Positions 57,442 through 64,000 of a stretch of DNA of 64,000 nucleotides are shown here, one piece after another. Below the pieces are notes generated by a model that had not been told where the DNA came from, did no database searches, and saw nothing but the letters and a program-made list of their open reading frames with translations. The stretch is taken from positions 434,001 to 498,000 of the forward strand of contig NZ_JAALDL010000002.1 in NCBI RefSeq assembly GCF_011045095.1. The letters run 5' to 3'. The stretch comes from Grimontia sedimenti (lineage in GTDB: Bacteria; Pseudomonadota; Gammaproteobacteria; Enterobacterales; Vibrionaceae). Position numbers and translations under genes: made by a program. Numbering within the stretch: the stretch's first letter is position 1; the number at the start of each line of letters is the position of its first letter.

Positions 57442-58236
57442 ATGACCACGCAGGTAGAACACGACCTCAGCAGCAATGGCGTATTGCGATTAACCTTGAA
57501 TACCCCCCAGCGGCGCAACGCTCTCTCACAGGCCATGATTGGAGAGCTTCACCAAGCCATCACAGACGCTTCTATTTCATCCGATGTGAAAGTGGTTGTT
57601 TTATCTGGTAGTGGCCCTGCATTCAGCGCTGGGCATGATCTCAAAGAAATCACTGCCGCCAGAAATAATGACGATAAAGGGCGTGCCTTTTTCACCTCTC
57701 TCATGAGCCAATGTGCCGCGATGATGACCGCCATTGTGAACTGCCCTAAACCTGTGATCGCAGAAATCGACGGCATTGCCACCGCAGCGGGTTGTCAGTT
57801 GGTGGCCAGTTGTGACCTCGCCTATGCATCAGACACATCACGCTTTGCCACACCGGGCGTGAATATTGGTCTTTTCTGTTCTACCCCAATGGTTGCTCTT
57901 TCCAGAAACGTTTCGAGCAAGCATGCCATGGAAATGCTGCTCACCGGGGACATGCTTTCTGCCGCTGATGCAGAGCGAATGGGGCTGATTAATCGCGTCA
58001 CTGAAAGCGCTTCCTTAAAAGCACTGACACAGGAAGTAGCAGATAAGATCGCTGCCAAATCCTCTCTGACACTGGCTATCGGAAAAGAAGCATTTTACCG
58101 CCAGCAGGAAATGAATCTACAAGAAGCTTATGCCTACGCCAGCGAAGTGATGGTAAACAATATGCTGACAGAAGACGGCGAAGAAGGGATCAGCGCCTTC
58201 GTTGAAAAACGCCCTCCTGTCTGGCGAAATCAGTGA
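57442..58236 (+). CDS. Crotonase-fold protein lacking both hydratase glutamates
   Basis: 264-residue member of the enoyl-CoA hydratase/isomerase superfamily (ECHDC3-like). The oxyanion-hole regions FSAGHDLKE and GIATAAGCQL are present. The two glutamates used for hydration in classical enoyl-CoA hydratase (E144 and E164 in rat numbering) are Q119 and G139 here, spaced the same 20 residues apart. A plain hydratase activity is therefore doubtful. The ATG at 57442 follows AGGAG; the open frame further up is not similar to the family. It is 9 bp before the acyl-CoA ligase gene, so the two form an operon. Confidence 0.9.
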   Translation: MTTQVEHDLSSNGVLRLTLNTPQRRNALSQAMIGELHQAITDASISSDVKVVVLSGSGPAFSAGHDLKEITAARNNDDKGRAFFTSLMSQCAAMMTAIVNCPKPVIAEIDGIATAAGCQLVASCDLAYASDTSRFATPGVNIGLFCSTPMVALSRNVSSKHAMEMLLTGDMLSAADAERMGLINRVTESASLKALTQEVADKIAAKSSLTLAIGKEAFYRQQEMNLQEAYAYASEVMVNNMLTEDGEEGISAFVEKRPPVWRNQ

Positions 58237-58245
58237 GGTTTAGTG

Positions 58246-59874
58246 ATGTCGAACCTTTATAACATTGGACTGGACCGAAATCCTGCAAACTACCAACCAC
58301 TGACGCCCCTTGGCTTTCTCGAGCGCACAGCATCAAACTACCCAGACTCGGTTGCCATTGTTCATGGTGACATGAAAATCACTTATCAGACTTTCTATGA
58401 CAGAAGCCGTCAGTTGGCGTCGCAACTGGCCAATCTCGGCCTTGGTAGGGGTGACACGGTTTCTGCTATGTTAGCCAACACGCCCGCCATGCTGGAATGC
58501 CATTATGGCGTGCCTATGGCAGGCTCAGTTTTACACTCCATTAATACCCGCTTAGAAGCGGCCACCATCGCCTATCAACTTGATCATGCAGAAGCCAAAG
58601 TGCTGGTCGTTGATCAGGAGTTTTTGCCAATTGCAGAGGATGCGCTCGAACTGGCAGAGCGTTCGCCAATTGTCATTGTTTACTGTGACCCTGTGTGGGC
58701 TCAAGAGACTAAACAACCGCACAATACAACCTATCAGGACTACGAAGCCTTTCTCAGTCAGGGCGACAAGTCCTTTCGTTGGTTAATGCCAGAAGATGAA
58801 TGGGATGCCATTTCTATCAATTACACGTCCGGCACAACAGGAAATCCGAAGGGTGTGGTATGTCATCACCGTGGTGCTTACCTTCTTGCTCTAGGAAATG
58901 TGTTCACTGCAGATATGCCCAAGTATTCGACGTATCTCTGGACACTTCCGATGTTTCACTGCAATGGCTGGTGCTTCCCGTGGACAATGTCAGCTATCTG
59001 CGGCACACACGTTTGTCTGAGACAGGTTCGCGCAGAGCCAATCTGGCATGCATTAACCGAGCATAAGGTCACTCATCTTTGTGGCGCGCCGATCGTTATG
59101 GACATTATTTTGTCTGAACAAACCCAGCGACTCGCTCATAAAGTGGCGTTTTTCACCGCTGCAGCGCCGCCACCGGAGAGCACACTCGCGAAGATGCAGC
59201 AGGCAGGTTTTGACGTCACCCACCTCTATGGTTTGGCCGAAGTCTATGGCCCTGCTGTCGTGAATGAATGGCATGATGACTGGGATGACCTACCGATTCA
59301 GGAGCAAGCCAAACTAAAAGCACGGCAAGGGGTTCGATATCTACCGCTCGAAGCCTTGGATGTAATGAACCCAGAGACCATGGAGCCCGTCCCCGCTGAC
59401 GGAAAGACCATAGGTGAAGTTATGTTCCGCGGCAATGTGGTGATGAAGGGATACTTCAAAAACCTGAGCGCCACTGAGTCTGCATTTGCAGGAGGCTGGT
59501 TCCACTCCGGTGATTTAGCAGTGAAATTCCCAGATGGATACATTCAGCTTAAAGACCGCTCCAAAGACATCATTATCTCTGGCGGAGAAAACATCTCATC
59601 GATTGAGATTGAAGATGTCCTCTACAAACATCCTGCCGTTGCCGTGGCTGCTGTGGTTGCTTGTCCACATGAGAAGTGGGGTGAAGTGCCTTTTGCATTC
59701 GTAGAGTGCTGTGAAGGTCAGACCGTTTCCGAGCACGAGTTAAAAGCCTGGTGCCGCGACCACATGGCAAGCTTCAAAGTCCCCAAGCATTTTGCCTTTA
59801 CCACCATTCCCAGAACACCCACGGGGAAAATCCAGAAGTTCCAGTTGCGGGAGCAGATTAAGCAGTCCAAATAG
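58246..59874 (+). CDS. AMP-forming acyl-CoA ligase
   Basis: 542-residue ANL-superfamily enzyme activating a carboxylic acid through acyl-AMP to its CoA thioester. Motifs: YTSGTTGNPKG (P-loop), LYGLAEVYGP, WFHSGDLAVKFPDGYIQLKDRSKDIIISGGENIS and the C-terminal lysine in PRTPTGKIQKF. The sequence fits the medium-chain/aromatic acid group; substrate unknown. GAGG lies 7 nt before the ATG at 58246; a GTG one codon earlier is possible. Co-transcribed with the crotonase-fold gene. Confidence 0.92.
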   Translation: MSNLYNIGLDRNPANYQPLTPLGFLERTASNYPDSVAIVHGDMKITYQTFYDRSRQLASQLANLGLGRGDTVSAMLANTPAMLECHYGVPMAGSVLHSINTRLEAATIAYQLDHAEAKVLVVDQEFLPIAEDALELAERSPIVIVYCDPVWAQETKQPHNTTYQDYEAFLSQGDKSFRWLMPEDEWDAISINYTSGTTGNPKGVVCHHRGAYLLALGNVFTADMPKYSTYLWTLPMFHCNGWCFPWTMSAICGTHVCLRQVRAEPIWHALTEHKVTHLCGAPIVMDIILSEQTQRLAHKVAFFTAAAPPPESTLAKMQQAGFDVTHLYGLAEVYGPAVVNEWHDDWDDLPIQEQAKLKARQGVRYLPLEALDVMNPETMEPVPADGKTIGEVMFRGNVVMKGYFKNLSATESAFAGGWFHSGDLAVKFPDGYIQLKDRSKDIIISGGENISSIEIEDVLYKHPAVAVAAVVACPHEKWGEVPFAFVECCEGQTVSEHELKAWCRDHMASFKVPKHFAFTTIPRTPTGKIQKFQLREQIKQSK

Positions 59875-59903
59875 GCTTCATCGCTTGTTTCCTTGCACTG
59901 AAA

Positions 59904-59922
59904 AAGCCGCCAATGCGGCCTT
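59904..59922. terminator. Terminator between acyl-CoA ligase and TetR genes
   Basis: Short GCCGC/GCGGC stem (59906-59910 with 59915-59919) extended by A/T pairs with one bulge, T-runs on both strands, between convergent genes. Confidence 0.65.
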
Positions 59923-59933
59923 TTACCTCTGTC

Positions 59934-60536
59934 TCACGCCAGTACAGAAAACGCCATCTTCAACACTGCCCTCACTTTCTCGACGTCTTCTCCACGCGCC
60001 CGTTGCGCCAAGGCTGCAGTTAATTGCGCATCGATATAATCTGCCACAAACTGGTTAGACATAGTTTCAGGTATCTCGCCGCCTTCCCTTGCTCTTTGTG
60101 CCCAGCCTTCGATGAAAAACATAAATTGGTGATGAATTTCCGCTAACGCATTCTGTGTTTTGTCCCCGAGCTTAGTTTGCGTATCCCGCATTTTGACCAT
60201 CAGGCACCCATCAGGTAACTCTTCTCGCTCATTGCAGACGAATTCAACCAGTTCCGCCAGCACACCGCTTAACGAAGTTTGGCTTTCTAACGTGGCAATC
60301 AAAGGGGAAAAGGTTTGCTCAATATATGCTGCTAGTGCTGCCTCCATTAATCCATCTTCATTACCAAATTCCCTGTACAGACCGGGCTTCGACACTTCTG
60401 CCAGCTTACAGATTTCGTTGATGGAAACACCACGGGTACCTTCCTGCCAATACGCTTTCATTGCCACATCCAGGATACGTTCTCGGTTGATGGTCTTGGG
60501 TCTTCCCCTGGCAGCTTTGGTTTTTTCTTGGGTCAT
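59934..60536 (-). CDS. TetR-family repressor, divergent from a reductase
   Basis: 200-residue regulator. The N-terminal helix-turn-helix is at about 38-58 (SINEICKLAEVSKPGLYREFGNED) and the C-terminal ligand domain is of the TetR_C type seen with YcdC/AefR-like proteins (DGCLMVKMRDT). It diverges from the reductase gene and probably represses both, through two matching sites in the spacer. Confidence 0.9.
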   Translation of the reverse strand: MTQEKTKAARGRPKTINRERILDVAMKAYWQEGTRGVSINEICKLAEVSKPGLYREFGNEDGLMEAALAAYIEQTFSPLIATLESQTSLSGVLAELVEFVCNEREELPDGCLMVKMRDTQTKLGDKTQNALAEIHHQFMFFIEGWAQRAREGGEIPETMSNQFVADYIDAQLTAALAQRARGEDVEKVRAVLKMAFSVLA

Positions 60537-60542
60537 ATTTAA

Positions 60543-60562
60543 GTACCAACTGGTATTTTAAT
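60543..60562. promoter_or_regulatory. TetR operator copy 1
   Basis: GTACCAACTGGTATTTTAAT, containing the perfect palindrome TACCA-AC-TGGTA (60544-60555), 7 bp before the TetR gene. It matches the site at 60592-60611 at 17 of 20 positions. Confidence 0.7.
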
Positions 60563-60563
60563 G

Positions 60564-60592
60564 TTGACAGTATGTTCTGATTGGCATTAATG
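60564..60592 (+). promoter_or_regulatory. Promoter of the reductase gene
   Basis: Consensus TTGACA (60564-60569), 17 bp, then TTAATG (60587-60592). It is bracketed by the two operator copies, so a bound TetR dimer at each would block it. Confidence 0.6.
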
Positions 60593-60611
60593 TACCACCC
60601 AGTATTTTAAT
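60592..60611. promoter_or_regulatory. TetR operator copy 2
   Basis: GTACCACCCAGTATTTTAAT, same orientation as copy 1 and 49 bp away, with a slightly less perfect palindrome (TACCA-CC-CAGTA). Confidence 0.65.
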
Positions 60612-60636
60612 AAACAATTCAAAAAGGACATCTACC

Positions 60637-61662
60637 ATGGCGCAAGAAACTCGTGGAAAAGTACTGCTGACCGGCATTTCAGGTTTTATTGGGCTCCACT
60701 GTGCGAAAGAGGCACTTGAACAAGGCTTTGAAGTTGTTGGCTCTGTTCGAAGTGAAGCGAAAGAAAATGAAGTTCGCGCAACACTTGAAGCAGCGTCGGT
60801 AGATACTGCCAACCTGAGTTTTGCTCATTTGGACCTGACCTCTGACAAGGGCTGGGATGAAGCAGCAGCAGGATGCGATTACATCATGCACATCGCCTCT
60901 CCTTTCACAATTGCCAACCCTAAAACCGAAGATGAAATGATCATTCCGGCCGTTCAGGGTTCCCTTCGTGCTTTGCGTGCGGCTAAAGCGGCAGGCGTTA
61001 AGCGCGTTGTTCTGACAAGCTCCATTCTTTCGATGATGGGTACCATGAAGACGGGGACTTTTGGCCCTGAAAACTGGACGGACACCAGCTCACCTAGTAT
61101 CAGCACATACACCAAGAGTAAAACACTGGCAGAGCACGAGGCATGGAAATTTATGGAAAGCCTCCCTCGTGAAGATGCTATGGAACTGGTTGTTGTTAAC
61201 CCAGGTGGTGTATTCGGCCCTCCGCTGGGTAAAAACATCACAGGACAAACCATGGCACTGACCGACCAAATGCTACGTGGCAAGCTGCCAATGCTGCCAA
61301 ACATTGCTTTCCCGATGGTAGATGTTCGTGATCTGGCGGTATTACATGTGAAAGCGCTGACCGAAGCCAGTGCCAAAGGTAAGAGAGTCATTGCAGCAAC
61401 ATCTGACCCAATCAGCTTTATCCAAATGGCACAGGTCATGAAAGACCAAGGCTACAAAGGACCAAGCACCCGAAAAGCGCCAGATTTTGTGTTGAAGTTC
61501 ACCGCCCTGTTTGACCGCGAAGCAAAAGGTATGCTGGGAATGCTAAACATGAACCTGAGTGCGGACACCTCTGAAACCCAGGAAGTGTTTGGTTGGACAC
61601 CACGCCCAGCCGTGGAGTCTATTCAAGACACCGCCAACGCTGTACATGCACTACAAAACTAA
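60637..61662 (+). CDS. NAD(P)-dependent reductase, extended SDR (dihydroflavonol-reductase-like)
   Basis: 341-residue extended short-chain dehydrogenase. The cofactor motif is GISGFIG (about 13-19); the catalytic Tyr/Lys are in YTKSKTLAE, and VVVNPGGVFGPPLG follows as in dihydroflavonol-4-reductase/aldehyde-reductase relatives. Such proteins reduce aldehydes or ketones. AGGA precedes the ATG. Probably induced when the TetR repressor binds its ligand. Confidence 0.9.
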   Translation: MAQETRGKVLLTGISGFIGLHCAKEALEQGFEVVGSVRSEAKENEVRATLEAASVDTANLSFAHLDLTSDKGWDEAAAGCDYIMHIASPFTIANPKTEDEMIIPAVQGSLRALRAAKAAGVKRVVLTSSILSMMGTMKTGTFGPENWTDTSSPSISTYTKSKTLAEHEAWKFMESLPREDAMELVVVNPGGVFGPPLGKNITGQTMALTDQMLRGKLPMLPNIAFPMVDVRDLAVLHVKALTEASAKGKRVIAATSDPISFIQMAQVMKDQGYKGPSTRKAPDFVLKFTALFDREAKGMLGMLNMNLSADTSETQEVFGWTPRPAVESIQDTANAVHALQN

Positions 61663-61690
61663 TTCTGCATACAAGTGCTAACACCAAAGA

Positions 61691-61714
61691 GAAAGGCCGC
61701 GATTGCGGCCTTTC
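61691..61714 (+). terminator. Terminator of the reductase gene
   Basis: Perfect 10-bp stem (61691-61700 with 61705-61714), 4-nt loop, short T-rich tail. Confidence 0.87.
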
Positions 61715-61719
61715 TTGTT

Positions 61720-61883
61720 TATACCAATCACAGTAGGTAGGTGATCAGAAATAGCGCAGGAAAAATGCTCGAGAACAAGGCGGAAAATTTCGATAAGTAG
61801 TGATTCTACAATCAAATTTTTCAACGCAGTTATCGAGCATTTTAACAAGCTAGGATGAGCAGATATTTACTACGATTGGTATA
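61720..61883. repeat. MITE-like repeat, copy B (164 bp, inverted relative to copy A)
   Basis: Begins TATACCAATC and ends GATTGGTATA. Its reverse complement matches 24126-24288 with about 4 differences. It sits between the reductase terminator and the end of mmsA and contains no gene. Confidence 0.9.
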
Positions 61884-61889
61884 TTCCAC

Positions 61890-62672
61890 TTACCCCATGG
61901 TCGGCATAGTGAAGTGACTATCGTGGGTTTCCAGTCGCACACTGGCAGGCCAACGGGTGGTGACGGTTTTCATTCGGGTATAGAAACGCACGCCGTCGTT
62001 GCCGTGTACATTCAATGGCCCAAAGATTGAGCGTTTCCAGCCGCCAAAGCTGTGGAATGCCATTGGCACCGGGATTGGTACATTGACTCCTACCATACCT
62101 GCCAACACATCTTCACTGAACTGACGGGCAGTTTCACCGTCTCGGGTGAAGATGGCAGAGCCATTGCCATACTCATGGCGGTTAATCAGTTCTAATGCAG
62201 TTTGGTAGTCAGGCACGCGGACTACAGACAACACAGGGCCAAAGATTTCATCCTGATAGATGGTCATATCTGGCGTGACGTCATCAAACAGCGTGGGGCC
62301 GACAAAGTAGCCATTGTCATGCCCTTCCACCTGACAGCCGCGGCCATCCACAACCAGCTTCGCGCCTTGCTCAACGCCCGCATCAATGTAGCCGACAATT
62401 TTGTCGCGATGTTGTGCCGAAATAACCGGTCCCATGTCGTTTTCAGGGCCGTCTACAATACCCGGGCCTACACGCATTTTGTTGATGCTTTCTGACAGCG
62501 AGGCCACCAGCTTATCGGCGGTTTCATCGCCCACAGCGACAACAACAGACAGCGCCATACAACGCTCGCCCGCCGCGCCAAAGCCAGCACCGACTATCGC
62601 GCCGCTTGCCATTTCAAGGTCGGCATCAGGCATTAAAATGCAGTGATTTTTGCACCACCGAGTGCCTGACAA
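61890..62672 (-). pseudogene. mmsA: Methylmalonate-semialdehyde dehydrogenase, C-terminal fragment (frameshifted)
   Basis: Second part of a CoA-acylating (methyl)malonate-semialdehyde dehydrogenase (MmsA/IolA), the last step of inositol and valine breakdown. In-family sequence starts at [13 protein letters not shown]; the catalytic Cys is in GFGAAGERCMAL and the end KTVTTRWP is typical. The frame is joined to the upstream fragment if one A is restored in a 5-A tract (plus-strand T-run 62647-62651). The first residues of the listed ORF overlap the other frame and are not native. Confidence 0.9.
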
Positions 62673-63400
62673 CGTTTGCCATGTGCAGACGCCGTGGAGT
62701 AAATGTATTCCGCAATAGGTGTAGAGCCGACAAAGCTCACCGCCTGAACGCGTGGATCTGTCAGCAACACATCAACCGCTTCTTTGTCGCCGTTGACCAC
62801 GTTGAACACGCCGTCTGGCAATCCGGCTTCTTTCAGCAGTTCGGCAAGCATCAGACCCAAAGACGGATCCTTCTCTGAAGGCTTGAGTACAAAGGTGTTA
62901 CCGGTAGCAAGGGCAATCGGGAACATCCACATTGGCACCATCGCGGGGAAGTTAAACGGTGTGATACCGGCACACACGCCAAGGGGCTGCATAATGGAAT
63001 GACTATCGACCCCAGAGCCCACATTCGCCGAGCTCTCCCCTTTCTGTAGATGAGGAATGCCGCAGGCAAACTCGACGACTTCCAAACCGCGGGTCAACTC
63101 ACCCACGGCATCAGAGTAGACTTTGCCGTGTTCATTACTGATAAGGCGAGCCAGTTTGTCCTGATTCGCTTCAAGCAGCGCTTTGAACTTGAACATCACA
63201 CGGGCGCGGCGCAGTGGTGGCGTTTTCTTCCATGCAGGAAAAGCCGCATGCGCGGCAGCCACGGCTGCTTCTGCCTCTTCCGCTTTGCTCAATACCACCT
63301 GACGGGTTTGCTCGCCAGTCGCCGGGTTGAATACTGCGCCAAACCGTTCAGTACTGCTTTCTGCGATTTGTCCGTTAATAAAGTTATGAACTGTTTCCAT
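62633..63400 (-). pseudogene. mmsA: Methylmalonate-semialdehyde dehydrogenase, N-terminal fragment (frameshifted)
   Basis: First part of the same enzyme: [15 protein letters not shown] start, [22 protein letters not shown] cofactor region, KPSEKDP, and [10 protein letters not shown]. It reads in family sequence to QALGGAK, then ends ITAF and a stop. The catalytic Cys is in the other fragment, so this piece alone cannot work. GGAG lies 9 nt before the ATG at 63400; another ATG at 63415 is possible. Together the pieces would make about 504 residues, the normal length. Confidence 0.9.
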
Positions 63401-63422
63401 GTCTTGGGTCTCCATGTCTCAA

Positions 63423-64000
63423 TCACATCAATCCGGCATTTCGCGCAAAGGACGCCAAATTGTTATATCCGAGTGTTGCGTATGTCAGTGGGTGCGCAAT
63501 CGAAGGATCTTGCTCTGCTTCTACCACTAACCATCCTGAGTAATTTGCCTGTTTCAGCACATCCATCACCGCCGCATAGTCAATACAACCATCGCCCGGT
63601 ACGGTGAACACGCCATTTAATACGGCATCTAAAAAGCTGAGCCTGCGGTTTTTGGCATCGTCCAGAACTGATTGGCGAATGTCTTTACAATGCACGTGAT
63701 TAATTCTGTCGGCGTGACGCTTGGAGACAGCAATCGGATCGCCACCGGCAAAATGCAGATGACCGGTATCCAGCAGCAAACCCACTTCCGGGCCCGTTTC
63801 CGCCATCAAACGATCCACATCCGCTTCGCTTTCAATCACGGTGCCCATATGGTGGTGATAAGCGATCTGTACCCCGTGGGATTGGGTGTACTTCGCCAGT
63901 TCCGTCAGTTTTTGTCCGTATTCCTGCCAGCGCTGTTTAGGAAACGCCGGACGCCTCTCGACAGGCATGTTTTGATTTCCATGAACACAACCTGTCACTT
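63423..64000 (-). CDS. iolE: Myo-inosose-2 dehydratase, 5' part beyond window
   Basis: C-terminal 190-odd residues of a TIM-barrel sugar-phosphate isomerase-like protein matching IolE, which dehydrates 2-keto-myo-inositol. Marks are AYHHHMGTVIES, LLLDTGHLHFAGG, INHVHCKDIR, VPGDGCIDY and VVEAEQDPS. The frame stays open to the right edge, so the start lies outside. It is 22 bp upstream of mmsA, placing both in an inositol-catabolism operon. Confidence 0.9.
   Translation of the reverse strand, partial: VTGCVHGNQNMPVERRPAFPKQRWQEYGQKLTELAKYTQSHGVQIAYHHHMGTVIESEADVDRLMAETGPEVGLLLDTGHLHFAGGDPIAVSKRHADRINHVHCKDIRQSVLDDAKNRRLSFLDAVLNGVFTVPGDGCIDYAAVMDVLKQANYSGWLVVEAEQDPSIAHPLTYATLGYNNLASFARNAGLM

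Noticed and set aside
62640-62660. Programmed frameshift in mmsA
   Set aside because: The A-tract is short and no family member is known to use one; a deletion or assembly error is more likely.
1-64000. CRISPR array to accompany the CARF nuclease
   Set aside because: I found no regularly spaced direct repeats and no cas genes anywhere in the window.

Overview
The window is ordinary chromosomal DNA of a marine gammaproteobacterium, almost certainly of the family Vibrionaceae (a Grimontia-, Enterovibrio- or Vibrio-like genome; the genus cannot be fixed from this sequence). The signs are the yceD-rpmF-plsX-fabHDG-acpP-fabF-pabC-mltG-tmk-holB-tatD cluster, divergent rluC/rne, a close match to the Vibrio cholerae VC1899 protein, a TfoX-family competence protein, ptsG, and short palindromic repeats of a kind common in this family. 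I see no tRNA, rRNA, CRISPR array, prophage, transposase or integrase gene.

Layout. 1-0.3 kb: end of a glycerophosphodiester phosphodiesterase gene. 0.4-9.7 kb: a giant LapA/BapA-like type I secreted adhesin, broken into two reading frames by an apparent 1-base deletion near 7627. 10-11.3 kb: a stand-alone CARF-PD-(D/E)xK nuclease of the Card1/VC1899 family. 11.3-14.8 kb: udp and a zntA-type metal ATPase under a MerR-type promoter. 14.8-23.3 kb: a DASS anion transporter coupled to a receiver-only response regulator, a MATE exporter, a CBS protein, a DUF945 protein, then a hybrid histidine kinase with a second, closely similar receiver-only regulator. 23.5-31 kb: a small outer-membrane barrel, a lipoprotein/TetR pair, a LysR regulator, a TfoX-family protein, an HDOD protein, lysO and ptsG. 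31.5-34.3 kb: an M16 lipoprotein protease.

34.4-47.4 kb is the conserved core: tatD, holB, tmk, mltG, pabC and the fatty-acid synthesis genes on the minus strand up to yceD, then maf (plus), a HAD phosphatase and rluC (minus), with rne running away from rluC. 51-57.2 kb: a SulP transporter, a fasciclin protein, a WYL regulator with a small ABM-type protein, pirin, miaE and a Spo0M-like protein. 57.4-61.7 kb: a crotonase-fold protein lacking both catalytic glutamates with an acyl-CoA ligase, then a TetR/reductase divergent pair with two matching operators. 61.9-64 kb: mmsA/iolA (frameshifted) and iolE, the edge of an inositol-catabolism cluster.

Most notable: the CARF nuclease with no CRISPR locus in view; the kinase/receiver/transporter group that looks like one phosphorelay spread over two loci; two inverted 163-164 bp MITE-like copies 37 kb apart and a separate 265 bp palindromic element; two homopolymer-like frameshifts (adhesin, mmsA); and a shared TAGAAT-9 nt-ATG start arrangement at yceD and rluC.
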